From positions 1 through 35,479 of the forward strand of contig URDK01000022.1 in NCBI GenBank assembly GCA_900546485.1: a stretch of DNA of 35,479 nt, written 5' to 3'. Made by a program: the position numbers and the translations under genes. This DNA is from an uncultured Eubacteriales bacterium (GTDB lineage Bacteria; Bacillota; Clostridia; Oscillospirales; Oscillospiraceae). The notes beneath the pieces are model-generated. The model was not told the DNA's origin. It did no database searches and saw only the letters and a list, made by a program, of their open reading frames with translations. This document shows positions 1 to 7,712 of this stretch, in pieces (position 1 is the stretch's first letter; every line of letters starts with the position of its first letter).

Positions 1-47
1 GGCTGCGGGGCTAGTAGGGCTAAGCCTGCGGAAACCGGCTAAATGCA

Positions 48-81
48 AGAGGCTGACTGCCAAAACTCGCGGTCAGTCTCT
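48..81 (-). terminator. Hairpin downstream of mglC, possible terminator
   Basis: On the minus strand AGAGACTGACCGC (81-69) pairs with GCAGTCAGCCTCT (60-48), 11 of 13 positions, with an 8-base loop; the bases after it (TGCATTT) are only weakly T-rich. A second upstream arm at 126-113 pairs even better with the same 3' arm, so two exclusive folds are possible. The rest of 1-224 holds no gene I can support. Confidence 0.4.
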
Positions 82-224
82 TTCTGTATCCAGATATCGG
101 GCTCAGACAGTTGTCAGTCAGCCTCTTAACGCCGCTTTCCACCGTCCAAGAACTACACGTCCCTGCAGATGCATCCACATCCCCCGGCCTTATTTCAATC
201 ACGGACGGAAACACCTAACCTTCC

Positions 225-1877
225 TTACTTCTTCTGAACATACTTCAAGCAGTCCAGTGTTACAGCCGTTATAATGATGATGCCTTCAAATACGAACTGA
301 AGGTTTGTGTCGATACCGAGAATGGTAAGGGAGTAGATAAGTACGGTGAATATAAGTACGCCCACTACTACGCCGGAAATCTTACCGATACCGCCGGTAA
401 AGGATACGCCGCCAACCACGCAGGCTGCAATTGCATCCATCTCCCAGCCCTGGCCGTAAGCAGCGGAACCGGAACCTACCATTCTTGCGCATTCCAGCCA
501 GGAACCGAATCCGTAAAGGATACCTGCCAGAATGAATGCTCCCATGGTTACTCCGAATACGGAGATACCTGAAACAGCTGCTGCTTCCGGATTGCCGCCT
601 ACTGCGTATAAATTCTTGCCGAAGGTGGTCTTGTTCCAGATGAACCACACGACGATAACGGCCGCCGCCGCCCAGAGTATGATGGTCGGGAACTTGCCCA
701 GTTTGGGGATGATCATGGTGGGGATGGTGCTGTCGATGCCGCCGAAGGACACGCCCTTCGTCGAGTAGGTGACGAGGCCGAAGATGACGAGCATATTGGC
801 CATGGTCGAGATGAAGGGATGCATCTTGAACTTCGCGGTGAAGAAACCGGCGATCGTGGTGAAGATGGTGCACAGCACGATGCAGACGATGAGCGCTAAG
901 AACACGCGCCCGAGCAGCGGCATGCCGGTGAAGTCGAAGACCTTCCCGAACACGGAGCCGGTGTTGGGACCGTTGTGCATTATAATGGTCGCGGCGGTCA
1001 TGCCCATGCCGACCATACGGCCTATGGAGAGGTCCGTGCCGGCCAACAATATGAGGCCTGCGACGCCCAGAGCAAGGAACATTCGCGGAGAGGCCTGGGA
1101 CAGGATGTTCAGAACGTTGTTCATCGTGAGCAGCGGCACGCCCTTTATAATGGGTGTCGCAATGCACAGGCCGATGAAGATAATGATTATGGCTATGTAC
1201 AGGCCGTTGCGCAGGAAGAAGTCGCGGCGGTTGAAGGTGTAGCGGTAATTCTCCCACTTCTGGGCCATACTTTCGCCAACGCTGAACTTGGACATGCGCA
1301 GCATGTCGATAAGGTGGTACTTGTGGTCGTAGGCGGCGTGGCGCCTGTCCTTGATCTGCTGCTTTTCCTTGAGCAGGGACATTTTCGCGTCGAAGAGGCG
1401 GTTCTTGTGGACGTATTTCTCGTCCTTGAGCTCCTGCTGGTCGGAGAGCTTGGCCACCGTCTCCTGGTGCTCGCGATTGAGCTGCTCAACAGCTTCCTTG
1501 TAGTTGGCCTGTGCCTTGACATTCTCCTCGGCGCAGCTGGCGACCACTGCCTGATAATACGCGCCGTAATTGGCCTTGAGGTAGCCCTCGGCCTCGGCAA
1601 TGAGCTTGGAGACCTCGGCCTTGTTTTTCGCCTCTACCTCCTTGGCCTTGGCAAGCTCGGCCTTGAGCTCGGCGGTACGCTTCTGCTTTTCCTCTGCCGT
1701 GTAGATGCGGTCGCGCTTGAGGTTCTCGAGGCTGTTCTGTATGTCCAGGACCTTGTCCGTGCCGTTCAGGCGCAGGGCATTTATCTTCTCCTGTATGGCG
1801 CCGACGTGCTCATCTATCGGCGCGAGGAGCTGAGCTTCCTGCTCAGCGGTCAGGATCTTTGTGTTTTCTGCTACCAT
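225..1877 (-). CDS. mglC: MglC-type galactose/methylgalactoside ABC permease with long N-terminal coiled-coil extension
   Basis: Membrane permease of a carbohydrate ABC importer (MglC/RbsC family), the pore partner of the ATPase encoded just upstream. The membrane part starts near residue 224 and shows hydrophobic segments throughout. Family motifs include LAGTDLSIGRMVG, which is typical of MglC, and a C-terminal VVGGVSFTGGIGKISG stretch. The protein has 550 residues against about 336 for E. coli MglC. The surplus is the N-terminus: residues 1 to about 220 are hydrophilic, Lys/Glu/Ala/Gln-rich and look like a long coiled coil without signal peptide, so this part should be cytosolic. The start ATG at 1877 follows a GGAGAAAACGCTT stretch. 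It lies 17 bases after mglA in a mglB-mglA-mglC order. Permease function is secure; the role of the extension is unknown. Confidence 0.92.
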   Translation of the reverse strand: MVAENTKILTAEQEAQLLAPIDEHVGAIQEKINALRLNGTDKVLDIQNSLENLKRDRIYTAEEKQKRTAELKAELAKAKEVEAKNKAEVSKLIAEAEGYLKANYGAYYQAVVASCAEENVKAQANYKEAVEQLNREHQETVAKLSDQQELKDEKYVHKNRLFDAKMSLLKEKQQIKDRRHAAYDHKYHLIDMLRMSKFSVGESMAQKWENYRYTFNRRDFFLRNGLYIAIIIIFIGLCIATPIIKGVPLLTMNNVLNILSQASPRMFLALGVAGLILLAGTDLSIGRMVGMGMTAATIIMHNGPNTGSVFGKVFDFTGMPLLGRVFLALIVCIVLCTIFTTIAGFFTAKFKMHPFISTMANMLVIFGLVTYSTKGVSFGGIDSTIPTMIIPKLGKFPTIILWAAAAVIVVWFIWNKTTFGKNLYAVGGNPEAAAVSGISVFGVTMGAFILAGILYGFGSWLECARMVGSGSAAYGQGWEMDAIAACVVGGVSFTGGIGKISGVVVGVLIFTVLIYSLTILGIDTNLQFVFEGIIIITAVTLDCLKYVQKK

Positions 1878-1894
1878 AAGCGTTTTCTCCTACC

Positions 1895-3403
1895 TTACAG
1901 GTATTTTGCGCTGAGTCTCAGGAGCTCCTCCTGATTGGTGTCCTTCGTGTTCACGATGCCGGAAAGGTGTCCGTTCGACATGACGCCTATCCGGTTCGTG
2001 ATGCCGAGTATCTCGGGCATCTCGGAGGAGACGACTATGATGGTCTTGCCTGCCTTTGCCATCTTGATTATAAGCTCATATATCTCGTACTTCGCACCGA
2101 CGTCTATGCCGCGGGTCGGCTCGTCCATCATGAAGACCTGCGGTTCGCGCTCGAGCCACTTGCCGAAGATTACCTTCTGCTGGTTGCCGCCGGAGAGACT
2201 CGTTATCATGTCGTCGGGACCCATGCACTTGGTGCGCATGGTCTTTATCTCCTTGTTGGTGGCCTTAACCATCTTGGGTGTGGAAAGCGCGGGTCCGGCC
2301 TTGTACTGCCTCAGGTTGGCGATGGTCGTGTTGAAGGTGAGGTCGCATTTTAAGAAGAGGCCGTTCGCTTTGCGTTCCTCGGTTATCATTGCGAAACCGT
2401 GCTCGATGGCCTCCTTGGCGTTCGAAAAATTCATGAGGCGATTTTTGAAGTACACGCGCCCGGCAGCCCTCGTACGCACGCCGAAGATCGTCTCCAAAAG
2501 CTCAGTTCTGCCCGCGCCGACGAGGCCGTAAAGGCCGAATATCTCGCCCTCTCTGACGTCGAAGCTGACGTCCTGCAAATACGGCGCGTACTTCGTAGAA
2601 AGGTGCTGCACGGAGAGGATGGTATCTCCCGGCGTGTTGTCCACGGGCGGGAAGCGGCTCTCCAGTGAGCGGCCGACCATGGCGGAGATGAGCTCGCCCA
2701 TGTTTGTCTCGGCGGCGGGCTTTGTCATGACCAGCTTGCCGTCGCGCAGCACGGAGATCTCGTCGCAGATCTCAAATATCTCGTCCATCTTGTGCGAGAT
2801 ATAGATGAGCGAGATGCCCTGATCGCGCAGCATCCGCATCATCTCAAAGAGCTTGTCAACTTCCTGCACTGTCAGTGAGGAGGTGGGCTCGTCCAGCACG
2901 ATGACCTGCGAGTTATAGGAGATGGCCTTGGCTATCTCGCACATCTGCCGCTGAGAGACGGACATGTTCCGCATGGGCTGGCTGAGATTCACGGTCATGC
3001 CCAGCTTGCGGAAAAGCTCGGAGGCCTTTTTCTTCATACCGCCCTCGTCGACGATGCCAGCGACGTTCGTCGGGTATCGGCCGAGGAACAGATTGTCGGT
3101 CACGCTCCGCTCCAGGCACTGGTTCAGCTCCTGGTGCACCATGGCGATGCCGTTCTCCAGAGCGTCCTTCGGCCCGGAAAAGCTTATCTCCTTGCCGTTT
3201 AAGAAGATTTTTCCCTCGTCCTTCTGGTAGGTGCCGAAAAGACACTTCATCATAGTCGACTTTCCGGCGCCGTTTTCGCCCATAAGCCCCATGACAGTTC
3301 CGCGCTTCACGTCCAGATTGATATGGTCAAGCACCCGGTTGCGCCCGAAGGACTTGCTCATACCGCGTATTGACAGGACGATATCGTTTTTCGCATCTGC
3401 CAT
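1895..3403 (-). CDS. mglA: MglA-type sugar ABC transporter ATP-binding protein, two fused ATPase domains
   Basis: Cytosolic ATPase that powers the MglBAC importer. It contains two ABC domains, as usual for CUT2 sugar importers, in 502 residues, the normal family length. Domain 1 has Walker A GENGAGKST (42-50), Q-loop Gln91, a non-canonical signature VSQRQ (149-153) and Walker B with DE at 171-172. Domain 2 has the degenerate Walker A GLVGAGRT (293-300), signature LSGGNQQ (403-409) and DE at 427-428. A degenerate second Walker A is characteristic of this family, so one site probably hydrolyses ATP. It is preceded by a hairpin after mglB and followed closely by mglC. Galactose/glucose specificity is inferred from the neighbouring binding protein. 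Confidence 0.95.
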   Translation of the reverse strand: MADAKNDIVLSIRGMSKSFGRNRVLDHINLDVKRGTVMGLMGENGAGKSTMMKCLFGTYQKDEGKIFLNGKEISFSGPKDALENGIAMVHQELNQCLERSVTDNLFLGRYPTNVAGIVDEGGMKKKASELFRKLGMTVNLSQPMRNMSVSQRQMCEIAKAISYNSQVIVLDEPTSSLTVQEVDKLFEMMRMLRDQGISLIYISHKMDEIFEICDEISVLRDGKLVMTKPAAETNMGELISAMVGRSLESRFPPVDNTPGDTILSVQHLSTKYAPYLQDVSFDVREGEIFGLYGLVGAGRTELLETIFGVRTRAAGRVYFKNRLMNFSNAKEAIEHGFAMITEERKANGLFLKCDLTFNTTIANLRQYKAGPALSTPKMVKATNKEIKTMRTKCMGPDDMITSLSGGNQQKVIFGKWLEREPQVFMMDEPTRGIDVGAKYEIYELIIKMAKAGKTIIVVSSEMPEILGITNRIGVMSNGHLSGIVNTKDTNQEELLRLSAKYL

Positions 3404-3455
3404 TCTAGTTACTCCCGTTTAAGAATTCTCCGGTCATGCCGGTTTTCATCACAAA

Positions 3456-3492
3456 TTGCTATCAGGGGGATGCGTGATCCCCCCAATAGCAA
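3456..3492 (-). other. Intercistronic hairpin between mglB and mglA
   Basis: TTGCTAT (3456-3462) pairs with ATAGCAA (3486-3492), and GGGGGAT (3465-3471) with ATCCCCC (3477-3483), giving a long stem with a 5-base loop. On the minus strand no T-run follows, so I read it as an mRNA-stabilising or partially terminating hairpin. Such hairpins often raise the yield of the binding protein over the ATPase and permease in sugar ABC operons. Confidence 0.6.
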
Positions 3493-3529
3493 AAGCTTCA
3501 GTTAACTGTTGGTTTTACTGCGCGCCGAT

Positions 3530-4849
3530 TCACTGGGCAAGCATGCCGGTGTAGGAAGCGGCGTTGTCGGTCTTCACCATGTTGAAGGCGAAGGCGTCGT
3601 ACATGTCGGGGTTGCCCAGACGGTTGGTGATGTTGGACTCGGTCTGGCCGTCGCCGGCTATGTACTCAACGTTCAGGTTCAGCAGATCGTCGTACTTCTG
3701 GAGCAGCGGCTGGTAGGTGGAGCCCAGGAAGTTGTCGGCGGAGTTGTAGATGTTCAGCCAGACGTTCTTGGTCGGGTGGGTCTCGGCGTCGAGCTGGTTG
3801 GAAACGGGCTCGTAGGTGACGGTGGAGTCGAGGAAGCTCTCGTAGTTCTCAGCGGTCACGGCCACGTTCAGGGCGTAGTAGCTGCGGGAGGCCTCGTCGT
3901 AGTAGTAGACCTCGTCAGAGAGGACGTTGCCAGCCTCGTCAGCAGTGCCGATGCCGGTGTCGATGTCCACGCCGTCAAGGGCGTTGCGCAGGACGCGGAG
4001 GGTCAGGTAGGCCTGCACGTCGGCGTGCTGGCTGATGGTGCCGCCGTAGCCCTCGGCGATAGCGGCGACCGCGTCGGAGTTGGCGTCGTAACCGAAGGTG
4101 GGCACGCCCTCAGCCTTGGACCAGGCGAGGAACATGCTCATGCCCATGCCGTCGTTGTTGGAGGCAACGATGTCGATCTGATCGCCGAAGGAGGAAGCCC
4201 AGGTGCCGATGGCGTTGCCGGCGGTGGCAGCGTCCCAAGTGGCGCCGGCGGAGTTCTTCATCTCCTGAGAGGCGAGCTCACGGACTATGTAGGTGGTGCC
4301 GTCTATCTCAAGGGTGCCGTCCTTGACGTAGGTGGAGGTGCCGTCAATGTTGGTGCCGACAGGAGTGCTGTCGATGACGCCGTCGACCTCGACGGCGGTG
4401 CCGAGCGCGCTGCGCACGCCGCGGGTACGGGCGATGGAGTCGTTGTGGCCGATGTCGCCGATGGCCAGGACGTAGCCGATGATGCCGTCGCCGTTGCGGT
4501 CAAGGCCCTCGATGTTGGCCTTGATGTAGTCAAGGATCATGGTGCCCTGGAGCTCGGCGCCCTGGTTGGCGTCGAAGCCGACGTAGTAGGTGTTCTCGTT
4601 GAAGGTCAGAGCGGCCATGTCGAGCTCACCGGTGGTGCTGTTGGAGGGCTGGCGGTTGAACCAGACAAGGGGCTTATCCTTGTTGGCAACGGTGCCGTCG
4701 CCGCTGGCGTCGGGAGCCTCGCTGGCGGGCGCATCAGAAGCGGGGGCATCGGACGCGGGAGCGTCAGACGCAGGGGTCGCAGTCTCGCCGCAGGCGGCGA
4801 GCGCAAACACAAGCACGACCGCGAGGAGCAGCGCAAGAATCTTCTTCAT
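3530..4849 (-). CDS. mglB: Galactose/glucose-binding lipoprotein, circularly permuted
   Basis: Extracellular substrate receptor of the MglBAC importer. Residues 1-20 form a lipoprotein signal with lipobox LAAC (Cys20); residues 27-46 are four ASDAP-like repeats, a flexible tether. The mature domain begins at KPLVWFNRQPS (59-69), which matches the middle of E. coli GGBP (VPVVFFNKEPS). It continues through a calcium-loop-like DRNGDG (117-122), His135/Asp137/Arg141, Trp205, Asn232 and Asp255, the counterparts of GGBP His152/Asp154/Arg158, Trp183, Asn211 and Asp236. Residues 361-439 then carry what is the N-terminus of ordinary GGBP: IYNSADNF with Asp372 and Phe374 (GGBP Asp14/Phe16), and AFNMVKTDNAA with Asn423 (GGBP Asn91). 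All sugar contacts are therefore present but in permuted order. The ATG follows a GGAG site, and the gene has its own promoter region. The alignment was made from memory of E. coli MglB. Confidence 0.9.
   Translation of the reverse strand: MKKILALLLAVVLVFALAACGETATPASDAPASDAPASDAPASEAPDASGDGTVANKDKPLVWFNRQPSNSTTGELDMAALTFNENTYYVGFDANQGAELQGTMILDYIKANIEGLDRNGDGIIGYVLAIGDIGHNDSIARTRGVRSALGTAVEVDGVIDSTPVGTNIDGTSTYVKDGTLEIDGTTYIVRELASQEMKNSAGATWDAATAGNAIGTWASSFGDQIDIVASNNDGMGMSMFLAWSKAEGVPTFGYDANSDAVAAIAEGYGGTISQHADVQAYLTLRVLRNALDGVDIDTGIGTADEAGNVLSDEVYYYDEASRSYYALNVAVTAENYESFLDSTVTYEPVSNQLDAETHPTKNVWLNIYNSADNFLGSTYQPLLQKYDDLLNLNVEYIAGDGQTESNITNRLGNPDMYDAFAFNMVKTDNAASYTGMLAQ
4712..4771 (-). repeat. 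Four tandem 15-bp units encoding ASDAP tether in MglB
   Basis: Codons 27-46 of mglB encode ASDAP three times and ASEAP once. The low-complexity Ala/Ser/Asp/Pro stretch directly after the lipidated cysteine fits a flexible spacer that holds the binding domain away from the membrane. Confidence 0.85.
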
Positions 4850-4911
4850 GACAATTCTCCTTTTTCATTTCGAAATTGAACGGAATTCCTCTTAGATCCC
4901 GTTCGTACACC

Positions 4912-4957
4912 ATTATATTATTAAAATTTGCCAGCGAAAACAAGGTGAAATTTCACC
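4912..4957 (-). promoter_or_regulatory. mglB promoter with 14-bp palindrome upstream of a poor -35
   Basis: On the minus strand a perfect -10 TATAAT lies at 4917-4912. At 17 bp spacing the -35 position reads TTTTCG, a poor match, suggesting activator dependence. Immediately upstream, 4944-4957 is a perfect palindrome, GGTGAAATTTCACC. Its place next to the -35 suits an activator such as the YesN-type regulator encoded upstream. A GAACGG/CCGTTC hairpin (4878-4904) lies in the leader. Confidence 0.55.
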
Positions 4958-5029
4958 GATAGGAAGTTAGGTTTTTATTTGAATGCGACAACTTAATTAA
5001 ATAGGCCTATGCCAATTTGTGCAATATGT

Positions 5030-6007
5030 TTAGCCTTTCCGCTGTTCAAAGGCGAAAAGGGCCTTCTGGCTGTCCATGGTAAAAATGTTTTCCCTATCCA
5101 CGACCTGAGTCGAGGTGTCCACGGTGCTCTCCAGGCTGTCTCCCTGTCCGGAGAGGAGCTTGTAGGCGCTCTCCACGCCCAGATATCCCATGGCGTAGGG
5201 GTTCTGCACCACGAGCGCATCAACGGAGCCCTCCTGAAGCCCGTCCACCGTGGCCACGTTGGAATCGAAACCCACGAGAAACACGCTCTCCGATAGGCCG
5301 AGCTCACTGACAGCCTCGGCGGCGCCGACGCTTGTAGGCTCGTTGAAGGCCAGCAGGACATTTATCTCAGGGTGCTCGGCGAGCATGTCGGCGGTGTCGT
5401 CCCGTGCCTGTCCGGCCTCCGCAAGGGTATTTATTACCGCCACGACCTCAGCCCGCCCGCTCTCATCAAGCAGGGCCACGGCACCGCGCTCGCGCTCCTG
5501 TCCATTGGCGCTGCTGATGTCGTAGTTAACGATGCCCACGACAAGTTCGCCCTCCACGCGGTCCAGCGCGGCCTGCGCAGCCATCTGCCCGGCGGCATAG
5601 TTGTCCGTGCCTATGTAGGTGCTTACCATATTGGAAGCGACTGAGCTGTCTATAGCGACTATCTTGACGCCCGCGTGCGCAGCGTCGTCTATGGCCGAGG
5701 CGTTGTTCTCGTAGTCGATGGCGGAGAATACCAGGGCCTCCGCACCAGCGGCCACGGCTTCCGCCACCATGCGGTTCTGAGACTCGTAATCCTCCTCGGT
5801 CTCCGGGCCGCTTATGCTGAGCTTGAGGTTGTACTCCGTTGCGGCGGCCTCTGCCCCGGCAAACACCGAGAGCCAAAACTCCGTCTCCGTGGATTTCGCA
5901 ACCAGCGCCACTGTGTGCTGTTCGGAGCCGACGGCGTCGGCGGCGCAGCCGCTCAGCAGCAGCGCCGCGAGCAGGGCGCAGGCAGCGGCAAGGCTATTTC
6001 GCTTCAT
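5030..6007 (-). CDS. RbsB-like sugar-binding lipoprotein, probable sensor subunit for the adjacent kinase
   Basis: A periplasmic-binding-protein-fold receptor (ribose/xylose/galactose type) anchored as a lipoprotein: residues 1-21 form a signal with lipobox LSGC (Cys21). The order of the fold is normal, from TVALVAKSTETEFW to a C-terminal VVQNPYAMGYLGVESA. I chose ATG 6007 because it opens directly onto the signal peptide; the reading frame extends 17 codons further upstream but these precede the signal. The gene overlaps the histidine kinase by 14 bases. A binding protein encoded with a LytS-type kinase and a YesN-type regulator matches the XylFII-LytS-YesN arrangement of clostridia, where the binding protein senses the sugar for the kinase. 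It could also feed the MglAC importer. Ligand not determined. Confidence 0.85.
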   Translation of the reverse strand: MKRNSLAAACALLAALLLSGCAADAVGSEQHTVALVAKSTETEFWLSVFAGAEAAATEYNLKLSISGPETEEDYESQNRMVAEAVAAGAEALVFSAIDYENNASAIDDAAHAGVKIVAIDSSVASNMVSTYIGTDNYAAGQMAAQAALDRVEGELVVGIVNYDISSANGQERERGAVALLDESGRAEVVAVINTLAEAGQARDDTADMLAEHPEINVLLAFNEPTSVGAAEAVSELGLSESVFLVGFDSNVATVDGLQEGSVDALVVQNPYAMGYLGVESAYKLLSGQGDSLESTVDTSTQVVDRENIFTMDSQKALFAFEQRKG

Positions 6008-7712
6008 AGTCGCCCTCCCGTATCTTGGGCATGCGTATCTCCACACAGGTGCCGACATCCGGCTCGCTGGTGATGTGAAGCCCGTAATTCCTGCCGAAGT
6101 ATATCTTCAGCCTGTCATTGACATTTTTGATGCCTATACCCGTGCGGTCCGTCGGCCCGTGCTGCATGATGGCCTCTATCTGCTCTTCGCTCATACCCAC
6201 GCCGTTGTCCTGCACGGAGAACACGATGTCGTCGCCATCCTGCCGGACACATACGTCTATGCGTCCCTCCTCCACCATGAGCTCAAGGCCGTGGTTTATT
6301 GAGTTTTCGATTATCGGCTGGAGGGTTATCTTATTGCAGTAGTAACCCAGGCAGTCCGGGTCCACGTCAAAGGTGTAGGTGAACTGGTTCTTGTAGCGGT
6401 ACATCTGTATTTGGAGATAGCTTTCCGCGTGCTCTATCTCCTTTGCGATGGGGATGAGCTCATGGCCGCGGCTGATGCTTATGCGGAAGAGCCGTGCCAG
6501 CGCGTGCACCATCTTGACCGCGTCGGCATTGCGGCCCTGCTCGCACATCCAGGCAATGGAGTCAAGCGTATTATAGAGGAAGTGCGGGTTTATCTGCGCC
6601 TGGAGCGCCTTGAGCTCGGTCTTGCGGAGGTTTATCTCCTCCTCACGCACCGTGGTCATCAACTCCTGTATGCGGAGCACCATGTGCTCGAAGGAGTCCG
6701 AGAGCTCCTGCACCTCGCGGGTACCGCCCACGGGGCGGTAGGTGAAGTGGTCGGCGTCGGCCTCAAAGCTCTCCATCGCGGAGGCCAGGCCGCGCAGCGG
6801 CTTGCCCATAAGGCGTGAGAGCAGCCAGCTGGTCAGCACTGCCACGGCCAGCACCACCACGGCCAGCCAGAAGGTCAGGCGTATCATGTCGTTGACGTTG
6901 CGGTTCACGAGCTCGTCCACATAGCTCACGCCCACGGCGCGCCAACCGCTGTCGCCCACGCTGGCAATTGAATATATGACGGTGTCATCTGCGTATGCTC
7001 CGTCCTTCAGAGCCGCAAGCGCCTCCGTATCCTCGGACTTCAGCCCCGCGTACAGCAGCTGCTGCTGAGGATGATAGATGATGTTGCCGTCGTCGTCCAT
7101 CAAAAAGCAGTAGCCGCGCTGGCCAATGCTTACATTATTAATGTAGTTCGAGATGCCGGAAAAGCTCAGATCCAGAGAGACCCAGGCCGCCTCTCCGCTC
7201 CCCTCCAGCGGAGCCGTCATCGTGACCACCCAGGGATAGTAGCCCTCGAATATTGTTTCCACGTGCGGGGCGGTCATATATGAACCCTCAGACGAACGGG
7301 CCATTTCCAGGTTGAAGGAGAGGTTCTCGAATATGCTGTCCCGGGGCTCCCGACCCAGAGACCAGCAGTCAAGCAGCTCGCCGTCCGCGGAATAGCTGGT
7401 TACGGCGACGACGTCCGGCCGGAACTTCAAGAAGGCCGCCAGCAGCCGGTCCCGGCTCTCCTCACTCTCGGAGACTGACTGCTCCACCAGCTCCATGGCC
7501 TGGTCCATGTCGCTCAGGTAGCTGCCCACGGTGTTCGAAACCTGCGAAACCGCCTGTGCACTGCTCGTGCGCGCGCTCTGCACCATGGCGCTGCGGTAGC
7601 GGTCCAGAAAAAGAAAGATGCAGCAGACGAGGATTATGGCCACCGTGCCCACGACCATCGTCACAAGGATGGAGGTTATGCGCAGTCCCGTACGGGGAAC
7701 CCTGTCCTTCAA
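5994..7712 (-). CDS. LytS/YesM-family membrane sensor histidine kinase
   Basis: Membrane kinase that should phosphorylate the response regulator encoded just upstream. Order of parts: TM1 about 12-35, a large extracellular sensor region 36-275 (Cache-like), TM2 about 279-298, a HAMP-like region 299-355, the His_kinase core with INPHFLYN (phosphoacceptor His377), and an HATPase domain with IIENSINHG and DNGVGM motifs. Length 572 is normal for YesM-type kinases. The start is TTG 7712, whose 5' end overlaps the TGA stop of the regulator gene, with GGGTGAGGG upstream as ribosome-binding site. The stop overlaps the sugar-binding lipoprotein gene, so the three are probably made and act together. 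Confidence 0.93.
   Translation of the reverse strand: MKDRVPRTGLRITSILVTMVVGTVAIILVCCIFLFLDRYRSAMVQSARTSSAQAVSQVSNTVGSYLSDMDQAMELVEQSVSESEESRDRLLAAFLKFRPDVVAVTSYSADGELLDCWSLGREPRDSIFENLSFNLEMARSSEGSYMTAPHVETIFEGYYPWVVTMTAPLEGSGEAAWVSLDLSFSGISNYINNVSIGQRGYCFLMDDDGNIIYHPQQQLLYAGLKSEDTEALAALKDGAYADDTVIYSIASVGDSGWRAVGVSYVDELVNRNVNDMIRLTFWLAVVVLAVAVLTSWLLSRLMGKPLRGLASAMESFEADADHFTYRPVGGTREVQELSDSFEHMVLRIQELMTTVREEEINLRKTELKALQAQINPHFLYNTLDSIAWMCEQGRNADAVKMVHALARLFRISISRGHELIPIAKEIEHAESYLQIQMYRYKNQFTYTFDVDPDCLGYYCNKITLQPIIENSINHGLELMVEEGRIDVCVRQDGDDIVFSVQDNGVGMSEEQIEAIMQHGPTDRTGIGIKNVNDRLKIYFGRNYGLHITSEPDVGTCVEIRMPKIREGDYEAK

Noticed and set aside
20..214. 64-codon minus-strand open frame after mglC
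   Set aside because: No ribosome-binding site, no recognisable composition, and it runs through the hairpin arms.
3530..4879. Long plus-strand open frame across mglB
   Set aside because: It is the shadow of mglB, with Val/Gly-rich composition and no motifs; the same holds for the other long opposite-strand frames over the operon genes.
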